Shown piece by piece: positions 16,855 through 26,349 of a stretch of DNA of 64,000 nt. Source of the DNA: Atlantibacter sp032062175 (GTDB taxonomy: Bacteria; Pseudomonadota; Gammaproteobacteria; Enterobacterales; Enterobacteriaceae); the NCBI RefSeq assembly GCF_032062175.1, contig NZ_DAMBQK010000015.1:1-64000 (forward strand). Reading direction: 5' to 3'. The translations under genes were made by a program, and so were the position numbers. The first letter of the stretch is position 1. Each line of letters starts with the position of its first letter. The notes beneath the pieces were generated by a model. That model saw nothing but the letters and a program-made list of their open reading frames with translations, was not told where the DNA came from and made no database searches.

Positions 16855-18216
16855 ATGAATACGATTAGCCAGACGGCGAGCGCCGTGCAAAAGCGCACCA
16901 ATGCTCGTTATTGGATAGTGGTGATGCTGTTTATCGTCACCTCGTTTAACTATGGCGACCGCGCCACGCTCTCTATCGCTGGTTCAGAAATGGCCAAAGA
17001 TATTGGGCTGGACCCGGTTGGGATGGGTTATGTGTTCTCCGCGTTTTCGTGGGCCTATGTAATCGGTCAGATCCCAGGCGGTTGGCTGCTTGACCGTTTT
17101 GGTTCAAAACGCGTCTACTTCTGGTCCATCTTTATCTGGTCGATGTTTACCTTACTGCAGGGTTTCGTCGATATCTTCAGTGGTTTCGGCATCATCATTG
17201 CGCTGTTTACCCTGCGCTTCCTGGTCGGGCTTGCTGAAGCGCCTTCTTTCCCCGGCAACAGCCGAATCGTCGCGGCCTGGTTCCCGGCGCAGGAAAGGGG
17301 CACGGCGGTCGCCATTTTTAACTCCGCGCAATACTTCGCCACCGTTATTTTCGCGCCAATTATGGGTTGGCTGACGCACGCTGTAGGCTGGTCGCACGTG
17401 TTCTTCTTTATGGGTGGTCTGGGGATTCTGGTCAGCTTCCTGTGGCTGAAAATGATCCATGAACCCAACCAGCATCCGGGCGTTAACCAGGCCGAGCTTG
17501 ATTACATCGAAGCCGGTGGCGCGCTGATCAATATGGATCAGAAGAACAACAACAAACAGACCGTTCCGTTCAGCCAGAAATGGGGGCAGATCAAGCAACT
17601 GCTGAAGTCCCGTATGATGATCGGCGTGTATATCGGCCAGTATTGCATCAACGCCCTGACGTACTTCTTCATCACCTGGTTCCCGGTGTATCTGGTGCAG
17701 GCGCGCGGGATGTCGATTCTCAAAGCGGGTTTCGTGGCGTCTATCCCGGCTATCTGCGGTTTCGTGGGCGGTGTGTTAGGCGGCATTATTTCCGACTGGC
17801 TGATGCGCCGTACCGGCTCGCTGAACATCGCCCGTAAAACGCCTATCGTGCTCGGTATGCTGCTCTCCATGACCATGGTGTTCTGTAACTATGTGGATGC
17901 AGAGTGGATGATCATCGGCTTTATGGCCATGGCATTCTTCGGTAAAGGCATCGGCGCGCTGGGTTGGGCGGTGATGGCGGATACCGCACCGAAAGAGATC
18001 AGCGGCCTGAGCGGCGGTCTGTTCAACATGTTCGGCAACATCTCCGGTATCGTGACGCCGATCGCTATCGGTTATATCGTTGGGGTTTCCGGTTCGTTCA
18101 ATGGCGCGCTCATTTACGTGGGTGTCCACGCCTTTATCGCGGTACTGAGCTATCTGGTGATCGTCGGTGATATCAAACGTATCGAACTTAAACCTGTTAT
18201 CGGGAGCCGCGCATGA
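16855..18216 (+). CDS. gudP: Glucarate/galactarate MFS transporter GudP
   Basis: A 453-residue major facilitator of the anion:cation symporter family, importing D-glucarate (and related aldarates). About twelve hydrophobic segments, with the family motif NYGDRATLSIAGSEMAKD near residues 32-50 and WLLDRFGSKRVYF between helices 2 and 3. Its last codons overlap the gudX start by 4 bp (ATGA), so the operon is tightly coupled. Confidence 0.95.
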   Translation: MNTISQTASAVQKRTNARYWIVVMLFIVTSFNYGDRATLSIAGSEMAKDIGLDPVGMGYVFSAFSWAYVIGQIPGGWLLDRFGSKRVYFWSIFIWSMFTLLQGFVDIFSGFGIIIALFTLRFLVGLAEAPSFPGNSRIVAAWFPAQERGTAVAIFNSAQYFATVIFAPIMGWLTHAVGWSHVFFFMGGLGILVSFLWLKMIHEPNQHPGVNQAELDYIEAGGALINMDQKNNNKQTVPFSQKWGQIKQLLKSRMMIGVYIGQYCINALTYFFITWFPVYLVQARGMSILKAGFVASIPAICGFVGGVLGGIISDWLMRRTGSLNIARKTPIVLGMLLSMTMVFCNYVDAEWMIIGFMAMAFFGKGIGALGWAVMADTAPKEISGLSGGLFNMFGNISGIVTPIAIGYIVGVSGSFNGALIYVGVHAFIAVLSYLVIVGDIKRIELKPVIGSRA

Positions 18217-19553
18217 CCACTCAATCCAGTCCCGTCATCACCGGAATGAAGGTGATCCCGGTTGCCGGCCACGACAGCATGCTGATGAATATCGGCGGCG
18301 CGCATAACGCCTGGTTCACCCGTAATATCGTGGTACTGACAGATAACGCCGGTAACACCGGCGTTGGTGAGGCCCCCGGCGGCGAAGTGATTTATCAGAC
18401 CCTGGTGGATGCTATCCCCACCGTGGTCGGCCAGGAAGTGGCGCGTCTGAATCGCGTAGTGCAGCAGGTGCACAAAGGCAATCAGGCGGCGGACTTCGAC
18501 ACCTTTGGTAAAGGTGCCTGGACGTTTGAACTGAAAGTCAACGCCGTCGCAGCGCTGGAAGCGGCACTGCTCGATCTGCTGGGCAAAGCGCTGAACGTAC
18601 CGGTGTGCGAACTGCTCGGCCCAGGTAAACAGCGCGACGCGGTGACGGTGCTGGGCTATCTGTTCTACATCGGCGATCGCACCAAAACCGACCTGCCTTA
18701 TCAGGCGGGCGAGCAGGGCAAACATCCGTGGTATCACCTGCGCCATCAGGAAGCAATGGACAGCGCATCGGTGGTGCGTCTGGCGGAAGCGGCGCAGGAT
18801 CGCTATGGGTTCAAAGATTTCAAACTCAAAGGCGGCGTACTGCCGGGCGAGCAAGAGATTGAAGCCGCTCGCGCCCTGAAAAAACGCTTCCCGGAGGCGC
18901 GCATTACCGTGGACCCGAACGGGGCCTGGCTGCTGGATGAAGCCATCGCGCTGTGCAAAGGGTTGAACGATGTACTGAGCTACGCCGAAGATCCGTGCGG
19001 TGCGGAGCAGGGCTATTCCGGCCGTGAAGTGATGGCGGAATTCCGCCGCGCCACCGGGTTGCCGGTCGCTACCAATATGATCGCCACTAACTGGCGTGAA
19101 ATGGGCCACTCGATCATGCTCAATGCAGTAGATATCCCGCTGGCGGACCCGCATTTCTGGACGTTAAGCGGCGCGGTGCGCGTGGCGCAGATGTGCGACG
19201 ACTGGGGCCTGACCTGGGGCTGCCACTCTAATAACCATTTTGATATTTCGCTGGCGATGTTTACCCACGTCGGCGCGGCGGCACCGGGCAACCCGACCGC
19301 CATTGACACCCACTGGATCTGGCAGGAAGGCGAATCACGGCTGACCCGCGATCCGCTGCAAATTAAAGACGGCAAAATTGCCGTACCAGATGCGCCGGGT
19401 CTGGGCGTGGAGATCGACTGGGATCAAATCCACAACGCCCACGAAGCGTATAAGAAGCTGCCCGGCGGCGCGCGCAACGATGCCGGCCCGATGCAGTATC
19501 TGATTCCTGGTTGGACATTTGACCGCAAACGCCCGGTATTCGGGCGTTCCTGA
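18213..19553 (+). CDS. gudX: Glucarate dehydratase-related protein GudX
   Basis: A 446-residue enolase-superfamily protein, paralogue of GudD encoded next to it. Long identical stretches include DFKLKGGVL, YAEDPCGAEQGYSGREVMAEF, and the HSNNHFDISLAMFTHV block that holds the catalytic His and Asp in this family. It therefore keeps the Lys-x-Lys, acidic metal ligands and His of a working glucarate dehydratase fold. Its own substrate role in E. coli is uncertain and it may be only weakly active. The start overlaps gudP. Confidence 0.92.
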   Translation: MTTQSSPVITGMKVIPVAGHDSMLMNIGGAHNAWFTRNIVVLTDNAGNTGVGEAPGGEVIYQTLVDAIPTVVGQEVARLNRVVQQVHKGNQAADFDTFGKGAWTFELKVNAVAALEAALLDLLGKALNVPVCELLGPGKQRDAVTVLGYLFYIGDRTKTDLPYQAGEQGKHPWYHLRHQEAMDSASVVRLAEAAQDRYGFKDFKLKGGVLPGEQEIEAARALKKRFPEARITVDPNGAWLLDEAIALCKGLNDVLSYAEDPCGAEQGYSGREVMAEFRRATGLPVATNMIATNWREMGHSIMLNAVDIPLADPHFWTLSGAVRVAQMCDDWGLTWGCHSNNHFDISLAMFTHVGAAAPGNPTAIDTHWIWQEGESRLTRDPLQIKDGKIAVPDAPGLGVEIDWDQIHNAHEAYKKLPGGARNDAGPMQYLIPGWTFDRKRPVFGRS

Positions 19554-19577
19554 AGGCTTAGATAAAGGATTTACATG

Positions 19578-20918
19578 ATGACGACTTATCAATCCACGCC
19601 CGTAGTCACCGAAATGCAGGTTATCCCGGTGGCGGGTTACGACAGTATGCTGATGAACCTGAGCGGTGCCCATGCCCCGTTCTTCACGCGTAATATCGTG
19701 ATTATCAAAGACAACTCAGGCCATACCGGCGTGGGCGAAATCCCTGGTGGCGAAAAAATTCGCCAGACCCTGGAAGACGCCGCCGCGCTGGTGGTAGGCA
19801 AAACGCTCGGAGAATATAAAAATATCCTCAATACCGTGCGTGCCACTTTTGCCGACCGTGATGCGGGTGGCCGTGGTCTGCAAACCTTCGACCTGCGCAC
19901 CACTATCCACGTGGTCACCGGTATTGAAGCCGCATTGCTGGACCTGTTAGGCCAACATCTGGGCGTTAACGTGGCGTCTCTGCTGGGCGATGGTCAGCAG
20001 CGCAGCGAAGTGGAAATGCTTGGCTATCTGTTCTTCGTCGGCGACCGCAAACGCACGCCGCTGCCGTACCAGAGCCAGCCGGACGATCCATGCGACTGGT
20101 ATCGTCTGCGCCACGATGAAGCCATGACCCCGCAGGCGGTAGTACGCCTGGCCGAAGCCGCTTACGAGAAATACGGTTTCAACGATTTCAAACTCAAAGG
20201 CGGCGTCCTGGCGGGCGAAGAAGAAGCCGAATCCATTGTGGCGCTGGCGAAACGCTTCCCGCAGGCGCGAGTCACCCTGGATCCGAACGGCGCATGGTCG
20301 CTGAACGAAGCGATTAACATCGGTAAATACTTGAAAGGTTCGCTGGCTTACGCGGAAGATCCGTGCGGCGCTGAGCAAGGCTATTCCGGACGTGAAGTGA
20401 TGGCTGAATTCCGCCGTGCCACCGGTCTGCCGACCGCCACCAATATGATTGCCACCGACTGGCGTCAGATGGGCCACACGCTGTCGCTGCAATCTGTTGA
20501 TATCCCGCTGGCGGACCCGCACTTCTGGACCATGCAGGGCTCGGTACGGGTGGCGCAGATGTGCCATGACTTCGGCCTGACCTGGGGCTCGCACTCCAAT
20601 AACCACTTTGATATTTCGCTGGCGATGTTTACCCACGTTGCGGCGGCCGCGCCGGGCAAAATCACCGCCATTGATACCCACTGGATCTGGCAGGAAGGCA
20701 ATCAGCGCCTGACCAAAGCGCCATTCGAAATCAAAGGCGGCATGGTGCAGGTGCCGAGCGCGCCGGGCCTGGGCGTCGAGCTGGATATGGACCAGGTAAT
20801 GAAAGCCAACGAGCTTTATCAAAAACATGGACTTGGCGCACGCGATGACGCCATGGGTATGCAGTATCTTATTCCTGAGTGGAAATTCGATAACAAGCGC
20901 CCCTGCATGGTGCGTTAA
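19578..20918 (+). CDS. gudD: Glucarate dehydratase GudD
   Basis: Dehydrates D-glucarate (and L-idarate) to 5-keto-4-deoxy-D-glucarate. 446 residues, enolase superfamily, with KLKGG (catalytic Lys pair), TLDPNGAWS and YAEDPCGAEQGY (metal ligands), and WGSHSNNHFD (catalytic His). Two adjacent ATGs occur at 19575 and 19578. The second has better spacing to AAAGGA and the usual length. It is followed by a strong terminator, so garK downstream probably has its own or read-through expression. Confidence 0.96.
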   Translation: MTTYQSTPVVTEMQVIPVAGYDSMLMNLSGAHAPFFTRNIVIIKDNSGHTGVGEIPGGEKIRQTLEDAAALVVGKTLGEYKNILNTVRATFADRDAGGRGLQTFDLRTTIHVVTGIEAALLDLLGQHLGVNVASLLGDGQQRSEVEMLGYLFFVGDRKRTPLPYQSQPDDPCDWYRLRHDEAMTPQAVVRLAEAAYEKYGFNDFKLKGGVLAGEEEAESIVALAKRFPQARVTLDPNGAWSLNEAINIGKYLKGSLAYAEDPCGAEQGYSGREVMAEFRRATGLPTATNMIATDWRQMGHTLSLQSVDIPLADPHFWTMQGSVRVAQMCHDFGLTWGSHSNNHFDISLAMFTHVAAAAPGKITAIDTHWIWQEGNQRLTKAPFEIKGGMVQVPSAPGLGVELDMDQVMKANELYQKHGLGARDDAMGMQYLIPEWKFDNKRPCMVR

Positions 20919-20924
20919 TCGTCT

Positions 20925-20950
20925 CGGTGCCCTCGGGCACCGTTTTTTTT
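20925..20950 (+). terminator. gud operon terminator
   Basis: A 7-bp stem CGGTGCC/GGCACCG with a 4-nt loop, followed by eight T residues, just after gudD. Confidence 0.88.
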
Positions 20951-21027
20951 AACGGCAGGCGGCTGCCGTTATCGCCGCTTATGCTTGATCAAAAGAGGCG
21001 AAATAAAACCGCGCGAAAGGAACAGCT

Positions 21028-22170
21028 ATGAAAATCGTTATCGCTCCTGATTCCTGGAAAGAGAGCCTGACTGCTCTGGAGGTCGCGACCGCCATTGAGG
21101 ACGGCTTCCGGCAGATTTTCCCCGATGCGGAGGTGGTAAAAATCCCCATGGCCGACGGCGGTGAGGGCACCGTCGAGGCAATGGTGGCTGCAACGCAGGG
21201 ACGCATTGTCAATCTTCGCGTCACCGGGCCGCTGGGCGAACCGGTAGAGGCGTTTTATGGGCTTTCTGGTGATGAGCAACAGGCCTTTATCGAAATGGCG
21301 GCGGCGAGTGGTCTGGAATCTGTACCGCCAGCGCGCCGCGACCCGCGCGTTACTACAAGCTGGGGCACCGGCGAGCTGATTGGCCATGCGCTGGATGCTG
21401 GCGTACGGCATATCATCATCGGCCTGGGCGGTAGCGCGACCAACGACGGCGGCGCAGGCATGGTACAGGCGCTGGGTGCGCAATTATTGGACGAGCGCGG
21501 CGAGCAACTGGGTTTTGGCGGTGAGACGCTGAACCAGCTGGCGCGTATCGACATCAGTCAGCTCGACAAGCGGCTGGCGGAGTGCCGTATTGAAGCGGCC
21601 TGCGATGTCACTAACCCCCTGACCGGCGCGGAAGGCGCAACGGCGATATTTGGCCCGCAAAAAGGGGCGACGCCGGAGATGATTAAACGACTCGACAAGG
21701 CGCTGACCCATTACGGGCAAATCATTGAACGCGATCTCGATAAATCGGTGATGACGTTAAAAGGCGGCGGCGCGGCGGGCGGTATGGGCGTGGCGCTGTA
21801 CGCATTCTGCGGCGCGGATCTGCGCCAGGGCATCGAAATCGTCACCGAAGCGCTGGCGCTGGATGCCGCCGTGCGCGATGCGGATCTGGTCATTACTGGC
21901 GAAGGGCGTATCGACAGCCAGACGATCCACGGCAAAGTGCCTGTTGGCGTGGCACGCGTGGCGAAACGCTACGATATTCCGGTCATTGGCATTGCCGGAA
22001 GCCTGACGGAGGATGTTGACGTGGTTTACGACCACGGGCTGGACGCGATTTTCAGCGTGATCCCGCGTATTTGTACGCTGGATGAAGCCCTGGAGAACGC
22101 CGCCAAAAACCTGCGCATGAATGCCCGCAATATCGCTGCCGTAATCAAACTCTCCCCGCAGAACAGGTAA
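21028..22170 (+). CDS. garK: Glycerate 2-kinase (GarK/GlxK family)
   Basis: Phosphorylates D-glycerate to 2-phosphoglycerate. 380 residues with family blocks KIVIAPDSWKESL at the N-terminus, ADGGEGTVEAM, GGSATNDGGAGMVQALGA, GPQKGATPEM and VITGEGRIDSQT. E. coli has two paralogues, GarK and GlxK, and from sequence alone I cannot choose between them. Its place directly after gudD favours the aldarate role, since glucarate breakdown yields glycerate via tartronate semialdehyde. garL and garR are not in this window. In E. coli K-12 garK is elsewhere, so its position here is a lineage difference. Confidence 0.88.
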   Translation: MKIVIAPDSWKESLTALEVATAIEDGFRQIFPDAEVVKIPMADGGEGTVEAMVAATQGRIVNLRVTGPLGEPVEAFYGLSGDEQQAFIEMAAASGLESVPPARRDPRVTTSWGTGELIGHALDAGVRHIIIGLGGSATNDGGAGMVQALGAQLLDERGEQLGFGGETLNQLARIDISQLDKRLAECRIEAACDVTNPLTGAEGATAIFGPQKGATPEMIKRLDKALTHYGQIIERDLDKSVMTLKGGGAAGGMGVALYAFCGADLRQGIEIVTEALALDAAVRDADLVITGEGRIDSQTIHGKVPVGVARVAKRYDIPVIGIAGSLTEDVDVVYDHGLDAIFSVIPRICTLDEALENAAKNLRMNARNIAAVIKLSPQNR

Positions 22171-22173
22171 CGC

Positions 22174-22198
22174 GATCCTCTCCCGCTGGGAGAGGATC
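22174..22198. terminator. Hairpin between garK and barA
   Basis: An 11-bp perfect stem GATCCTCTCCC/GGGAGAGGATC with a 3-nt loop overlaps the end of barA and lies 3 bp after garK. There is no T-run on either side, so it may be a weak bidirectional terminator or an RNA-stabilising hairpin. Confidence 0.5.
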
Positions 22199-24950
22199 AG
22201 CCGAGTATTTTCCGCGCTTCCCGCGCCACGTTATCCATCTCATCCAGCAGTTCGAGCATTTCTGGTTCCAGATCTGCGGGCGAGGTACCGCTTCGCAACT
22301 GTTGCTCAATCAACTGGCAGAGTTTTTTGAGCCGGGGAACGCCGCTATATCCTGAACTGCCGTGCAGCTTATGAATGGTATCCAGCAGATTTTCCGGGTT
22401 TTCGCCAACCAGTTGCTCTTCAAGGGTGTTGCGCACTTCGGGCAAAAACTCCAGCAACATATGCAGCATTTCCCGCGCCAGGTCAGGTTTATTGGCCGCC
22501 TGGCGCAGGGCCAGTTGCCAGTCGAGTGTCACATCCGGCGGCGGGTCCAGCACAACGGCGGCAGAGGCAGGTTGGCTGGCGACCACCTGGCCCGGCTGGT
22601 AGCGCAGCAGTAAAGCCCGCAGCTTTTCTTCCTCAATCGGCTTCGCCAGATAGTCGTTCATGCCTGCCGCCAGCAGTTTTTCTTTCTGGCCGGCCATGGC
22701 GTGCGCCGTTACCGCAATAACCGGCGTTTGTTGATGATGAGGCAACTGGCGGATCAGCTCGCAGGCGCGAATGCCGTCCATGCCCGGCATTTGAATATCC
22801 ATCAGGATAATGTCCAGCGGCTGCGATTTGGCACGTTCAATCGCCTCAATACCGTTCTCGCACAGCTCAATATGCTGTACGTGATCGTTAAGCAGCGCGG
22901 CAATCAGCTTCAGGTTGGCCGGATTGTCATCCACCGCCATCACGGTCATCGGCAGTTTGCCTTGCTCGTCTACCGGCGGATGTATCGGCTGACCGTTAGG
23001 GCAATGTTCCAGCAGCAGCGGGATCAAGCGGGTGACGGTAATGGGCTTCAGTAAACAGCCTGCCGCCCCCTCTTTTTTCAGCGCTTCGGCGTCCACCTGG
23101 GCGTGGCAGGGCAGGGCCAGCAGCAAGCAGTCGGTCATAGTCGCCGCTTTCGCCAGCAGCTCATGCTGCATGGTGAGCGGTTCGCGCTGGGTGACCGACG
23201 TGGCGTAAAGCAGGATGTCGTAATGGCTTTCCGTCAGGCCGGTAAACGTGGGGCTATAGACCACGGTAAGCGGCGTGTTGGCTAACATATCCAGCGTACT
23301 TTGCGCGGCGGCATGGTTGGGTTCGACGTAAGCGATCCGGCGTCCAGCCAGGATTTCTGTGGTTTGACGATCGATAACCACGTTCTGGTTCAGGTCCAGA
23401 TTGATATGGAACCAGAAGGTCGAGCCGCGATTAGGTTGGCTGTGGAACGAAATATCGCCGCCCATCTCATTGACCAGCCGCTGGGTGATCACCAGCCCCA
23501 GCCCGGTGCCGCCGTGTCGCCGTGAAATACTGGCGTCCGCCTGGCGGAATGCCTGGAACAGGCGCGACTGATCGCCCTCCGGGATACCGATGCCGGTATC
23601 CCGGATCTGCACCTCAATTTGCACCTTACTGTGGCTGATGGCCCGCTTTTCTACGAAAATGTCGATATTGCCGCTTTCGGTAAATTTGATGGCGTTGCCC
23701 ACCAGATTCGTGATCACCTGTTGCAGGCGCAGGGGATCGCCAATCACGTTATCCGGCACATCGTTTTTGATGTTGATGGTCAGCTCAAGCCCTTTATCGT
23801 GCGCCGAATGGGCCAGCAACGTCATCACCTCATCCAGGGTATTACGCAGCAGGAACGGGATGCTTTCGAGGATCAGTTTCCCGGCTTCCAGCTTCGAGAA
23901 ATCCAGCACATCGTTGATGATTGCCAGCAGGTTATTGGCCGAGCGTTCAATAGTATTCAGGTGGTCGCGCTGGGTCGGATTCAGATCGGTTTTCAGCGTC
24001 AGCCGGGTAAAACCAATCACGCCGTTAAGCGGGGTGCGCAACTCATGGGACATATTGGCGAGGAACTCGGATTTAATACGCGCGGCTTCCTGGGCGCGTT
24101 TTTTAGCGAGATCCAGCTCGACGTTCTGGATTTCCATCTGTTCCAGGGTTTCACGCAGATCTGAAGTCGCCTGGTCAACGTTATGCTGCATCTCCTCATG
24201 GTAGGCCGCCAGCGACATCGCCATCGAGTTGATGCCGTTCTTTAGCATATCCAGTTCGCCCAGCATAAAGCCTTCCACGCGGCTATCAAGCTGCCCGCGA
24301 CGGATGCGGTCGACGGTATTCACCATATTGCGGATTGGCCCGGTGACGTCGCGCATCAGTCGCCAGGCGAATATCAATGCGCAAAAAATGCATAGCGACA
24401 GCATTAACACCGAGATAATCATCTCTTTATACTGTTGCAGCCGTACCGAACTGAGATCGAGCTCCAGCGCCACATAGCCGAGCATATTGCCTTCCGGCTT
24501 GGCATCAGTGGTGGCCGATTCGTCCGGAGAATAGCTCTCCGAGATAATCGGCGTGCGCATAATCATCATGTTGCCCTGACGCATGACCGTCAGGCTGGTT
24601 GGTAGAGCGCTCCCATCGCTGAGGCGCAGTCCTTCCGTTTTAGAATGGAAATTCGAGGTGACGAACAGGTTGTTATCCCGATCGTAAACCGAAATCGCCC
24701 GCACAATATCCGAATGACGGCGGTGCAGCACGCTAATGAGCTGCCGGACGGATTCACGGTTTTTTTGATTGATGCCGTATTCGCTGGATACCGCCAGCGG
24801 TTCGATAATGCTGGCGCCGGCATCTTCAAGTTGGCGCTGTAAATCGTGATAGCGGTGGACGACGAAGAAAATGCTCAGCAGCAACCCGATAAGAACGGTT
24901 GGCGCCAGGATCAGAATCATCATGCGTGCCCGCAGGCTGTAGTTGGTCAT
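22197..24950 (-). CDS. barA: Hybrid sensor histidine kinase BarA
   Basis: A 917-residue inner-membrane sensor that phosphorylates the response regulator UvrY (SirA) through a His-Asp-His relay in response to short-chain carboxylates, thereby switching on csrB and csrC. Order: TM1 (about residues 10-31), periplasmic loop, TM2 (about 175-195), HAMP, HisKA with FLANMSHELRTPLNG (His302), HATPase (GTGLGLVI), degenerate receiver, receiver with DIILMDIQMPGMDG, and C-terminal HPt (KLHGSSGYSG). All relay residues are present. It is divergent from rlmD. Its target csrB is 8 kb away. Confidence 0.97.
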   Translation of the reverse strand: MTNYSLRARMMILILAPTVLIGLLLSIFFVVHRYHDLQRQLEDAGASIIEPLAVSSEYGINQKNRESVRQLISVLHRRHSDIVRAISVYDRDNNLFVTSNFHSKTEGLRLSDGSALPTSLTVMRQGNMMIMRTPIISESYSPDESATTDAKPEGNMLGYVALELDLSSVRLQQYKEMIISVLMLSLCIFCALIFAWRLMRDVTGPIRNMVNTVDRIRRGQLDSRVEGFMLGELDMLKNGINSMAMSLAAYHEEMQHNVDQATSDLRETLEQMEIQNVELDLAKKRAQEAARIKSEFLANMSHELRTPLNGVIGFTRLTLKTDLNPTQRDHLNTIERSANNLLAIINDVLDFSKLEAGKLILESIPFLLRNTLDEVMTLLAHSAHDKGLELTINIKNDVPDNVIGDPLRLQQVITNLVGNAIKFTESGNIDIFVEKRAISHSKVQIEVQIRDTGIGIPEGDQSRLFQAFRQADASISRRHGGTGLGLVITQRLVNEMGGDISFHSQPNRGSTFWFHINLDLNQNVVIDRQTTEILAGRRIAYVEPNHAAAQSTLDMLANTPLTVVYSPTFTGLTESHYDILLYATSVTQREPLTMQHELLAKAATMTDCLLLALPCHAQVDAEALKKEGAAGCLLKPITVTRLIPLLLEHCPNGQPIHPPVDEQGKLPMTVMAVDDNPANLKLIAALLNDHVQHIELCENGIEAIERAKSQPLDIILMDIQMPGMDGIRACELIRQLPHHQQTPVIAVTAHAMAGQKEKLLAAGMNDYLAKPIEEEKLRALLLRYQPGQVVASQPASAAVVLDPPPDVTLDWQLALRQAANKPDLAREMLHMLLEFLPEVRNTLEEQLVGENPENLLDTIHKLHGSSGYSGVPRLKKLCQLIEQQLRSGTSPADLEPEMLELLDEMDNVAREARKILG

Positions 24951-25005
24951 AGGCTTCCGTTATGGGACAATCATCGTCACTTAGTTTTAAGAATACCTGT
25001 AAGCA

Positions 25006-26307
25006 ATGGCGCAATTCTACTCTGCAAAGCGACGCGTGACGACGCGTCAGATCATAACCGTCACGGTAAATGACCTTGACCCTTTTGGCCAGGGCGTAGC
25101 CCGTCATAACGGAAAGGCGTTATTTATTAATGGACTGCTTCCCGAAGAACGTGCGGAAGTAGCACTCACCCAGGATAAACGCACCTTTGCTCACGCAACG
25201 GTAAAAAAGCGGCTCACCGATAGCCCGGCGCGCGTAATGCCGCGTTGCCCGCATTTCGGCGTTTGTGGCGGGTGCCAACAGCAACACGCCAGCGTTGAGC
25301 TTCAGCAAACCAGTAAGGCCCAGGCGCTGGCGCGCATGATGAACCATCCGGTGGACGAAATCATTGCCGGGCCGGAATGGGGATATCGTCGTCGCGCGCG
25401 GTTGAGCTTGAATTATCTGGCCCGCGCACAAACCTTACAAATGGGTTTTCGCCAGTCTTCCTCCAGTGAACTGGTTGATATCCAGCAGTGCCCCGTTTTG
25501 GCTCCCCAGCTTGAGGCATTACTGCCAGCACTGCGTACCTGCCTGAACGAATTACAGGGCGCGCGCCGTCTGGGGCACGTAGAACTGGTGCTGGCGGATA
25601 ACGGTCCGCTGATGGTGTTGCGCCATCCCGAGCCGTTGTCGGCAAAAGATAAACAAAAACTGGAACAATTCTCGCATCACCATGATGTGGCGCTGTTTTT
25701 AGCGCCGCAAAGTGATGTACTGGAACACGTGTCCGGCGAGGCGCCGTACTATCATTCAGACGGTCTACGCTTAACCTTTAGCCCGCGCGACTTTATCCAG
25801 GTGAATGACGCGGTCAACCAGCAGATGGTGGCGCGGGCCATTGAATGGCTTGAGGTACAACCCGACGATCGGGTGCTGGATCTGTTTTGCGGGATGGGTA
25901 ATTTCACCCTGCCGCTTGCCCGGCGCGCCCACAGCGTTATCGGCGTGGAAGGGGTGCCTGCATTAGTGGCTAAGGCTCAGCGTAATGCTGAGGATAATGA
26001 CCTAAAAAATGTCACCTTTTTTCATGAAAATTTGGAAGAAGATGTTACACGCCAGCCCTGGGCTGCGCAGGGGTTTGATAAGATATTACTGGACCCGGCC
26101 CGCGCTGGCGCACCCGGCGTGATGCAGCATATTGTGAAATTAATGCCGAGCCGCGTGGTCTATGTTTCCTGCAATCCGGCGACGCTTTCGCGCGACAGCG
26201 ACGTATTACTGCAGGCGGGATACCAAATTCAGCGGCTGGCGATGCTGGATATGTTCCCGCACACTGGGCACCTGGAGTCTATGGTGCTGTTTGTACGGCA
26301 TGAGTGA
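25006..26307 (+). CDS. rlmD: 23S rRNA (uracil(1939)-C5)-methyltransferase RlmD
   Basis: A 433-residue SAM-dependent m5U methyltransferase (formerly RumA). N-terminal TRAM domain (about residues 15-70), [4Fe-4S] cluster cysteines in CPHFGVCGGCQQQ, SAM-binding FCGMGNFTLPLA, and the catalytic cysteine in YVSCNPATLSRD. It is 42 bp upstream of relA on the same strand, so the two may be cotranscribed. Confidence 0.97.
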   Translation: MAQFYSAKRRVTTRQIITVTVNDLDPFGQGVARHNGKALFINGLLPEERAEVALTQDKRTFAHATVKKRLTDSPARVMPRCPHFGVCGGCQQQHASVELQQTSKAQALARMMNHPVDEIIAGPEWGYRRRARLSLNYLARAQTLQMGFRQSSSSELVDIQQCPVLAPQLEALLPALRTCLNELQGARRLGHVELVLADNGPLMVLRHPEPLSAKDKQKLEQFSHHHDVALFLAPQSDVLEHVSGEAPYYHSDGLRLTFSPRDFIQVNDAVNQQMVARAIEWLEVQPDDRVLDLFCGMGNFTLPLARRAHSVIGVEGVPALVAKAQRNAEDNDLKNVTFFHENLEEDVTRQPWAAQGFDKILLDPARAGAPGVMQHIVKLMPSRVVYVSCNPATLSRDSDVLLQAGYQIQRLAMLDMFPHTGHLESMVLFVRHE

Positions 26308-26349
26308 AGGCCTGGATAACAGGCCAGCGCGTCCCTGAAGGAGAGGACA

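Noticed and set aside
17776..19154. Long minus-strand frames opposite gudP and gudX (for example 18150-19154), and similarly opposite relA, eno, cysI and alaS
   Set aside because: Shadow frames caused by codon bias in high-GC genes; composition is His/Arg/Gln-rich and without recognisable domains.
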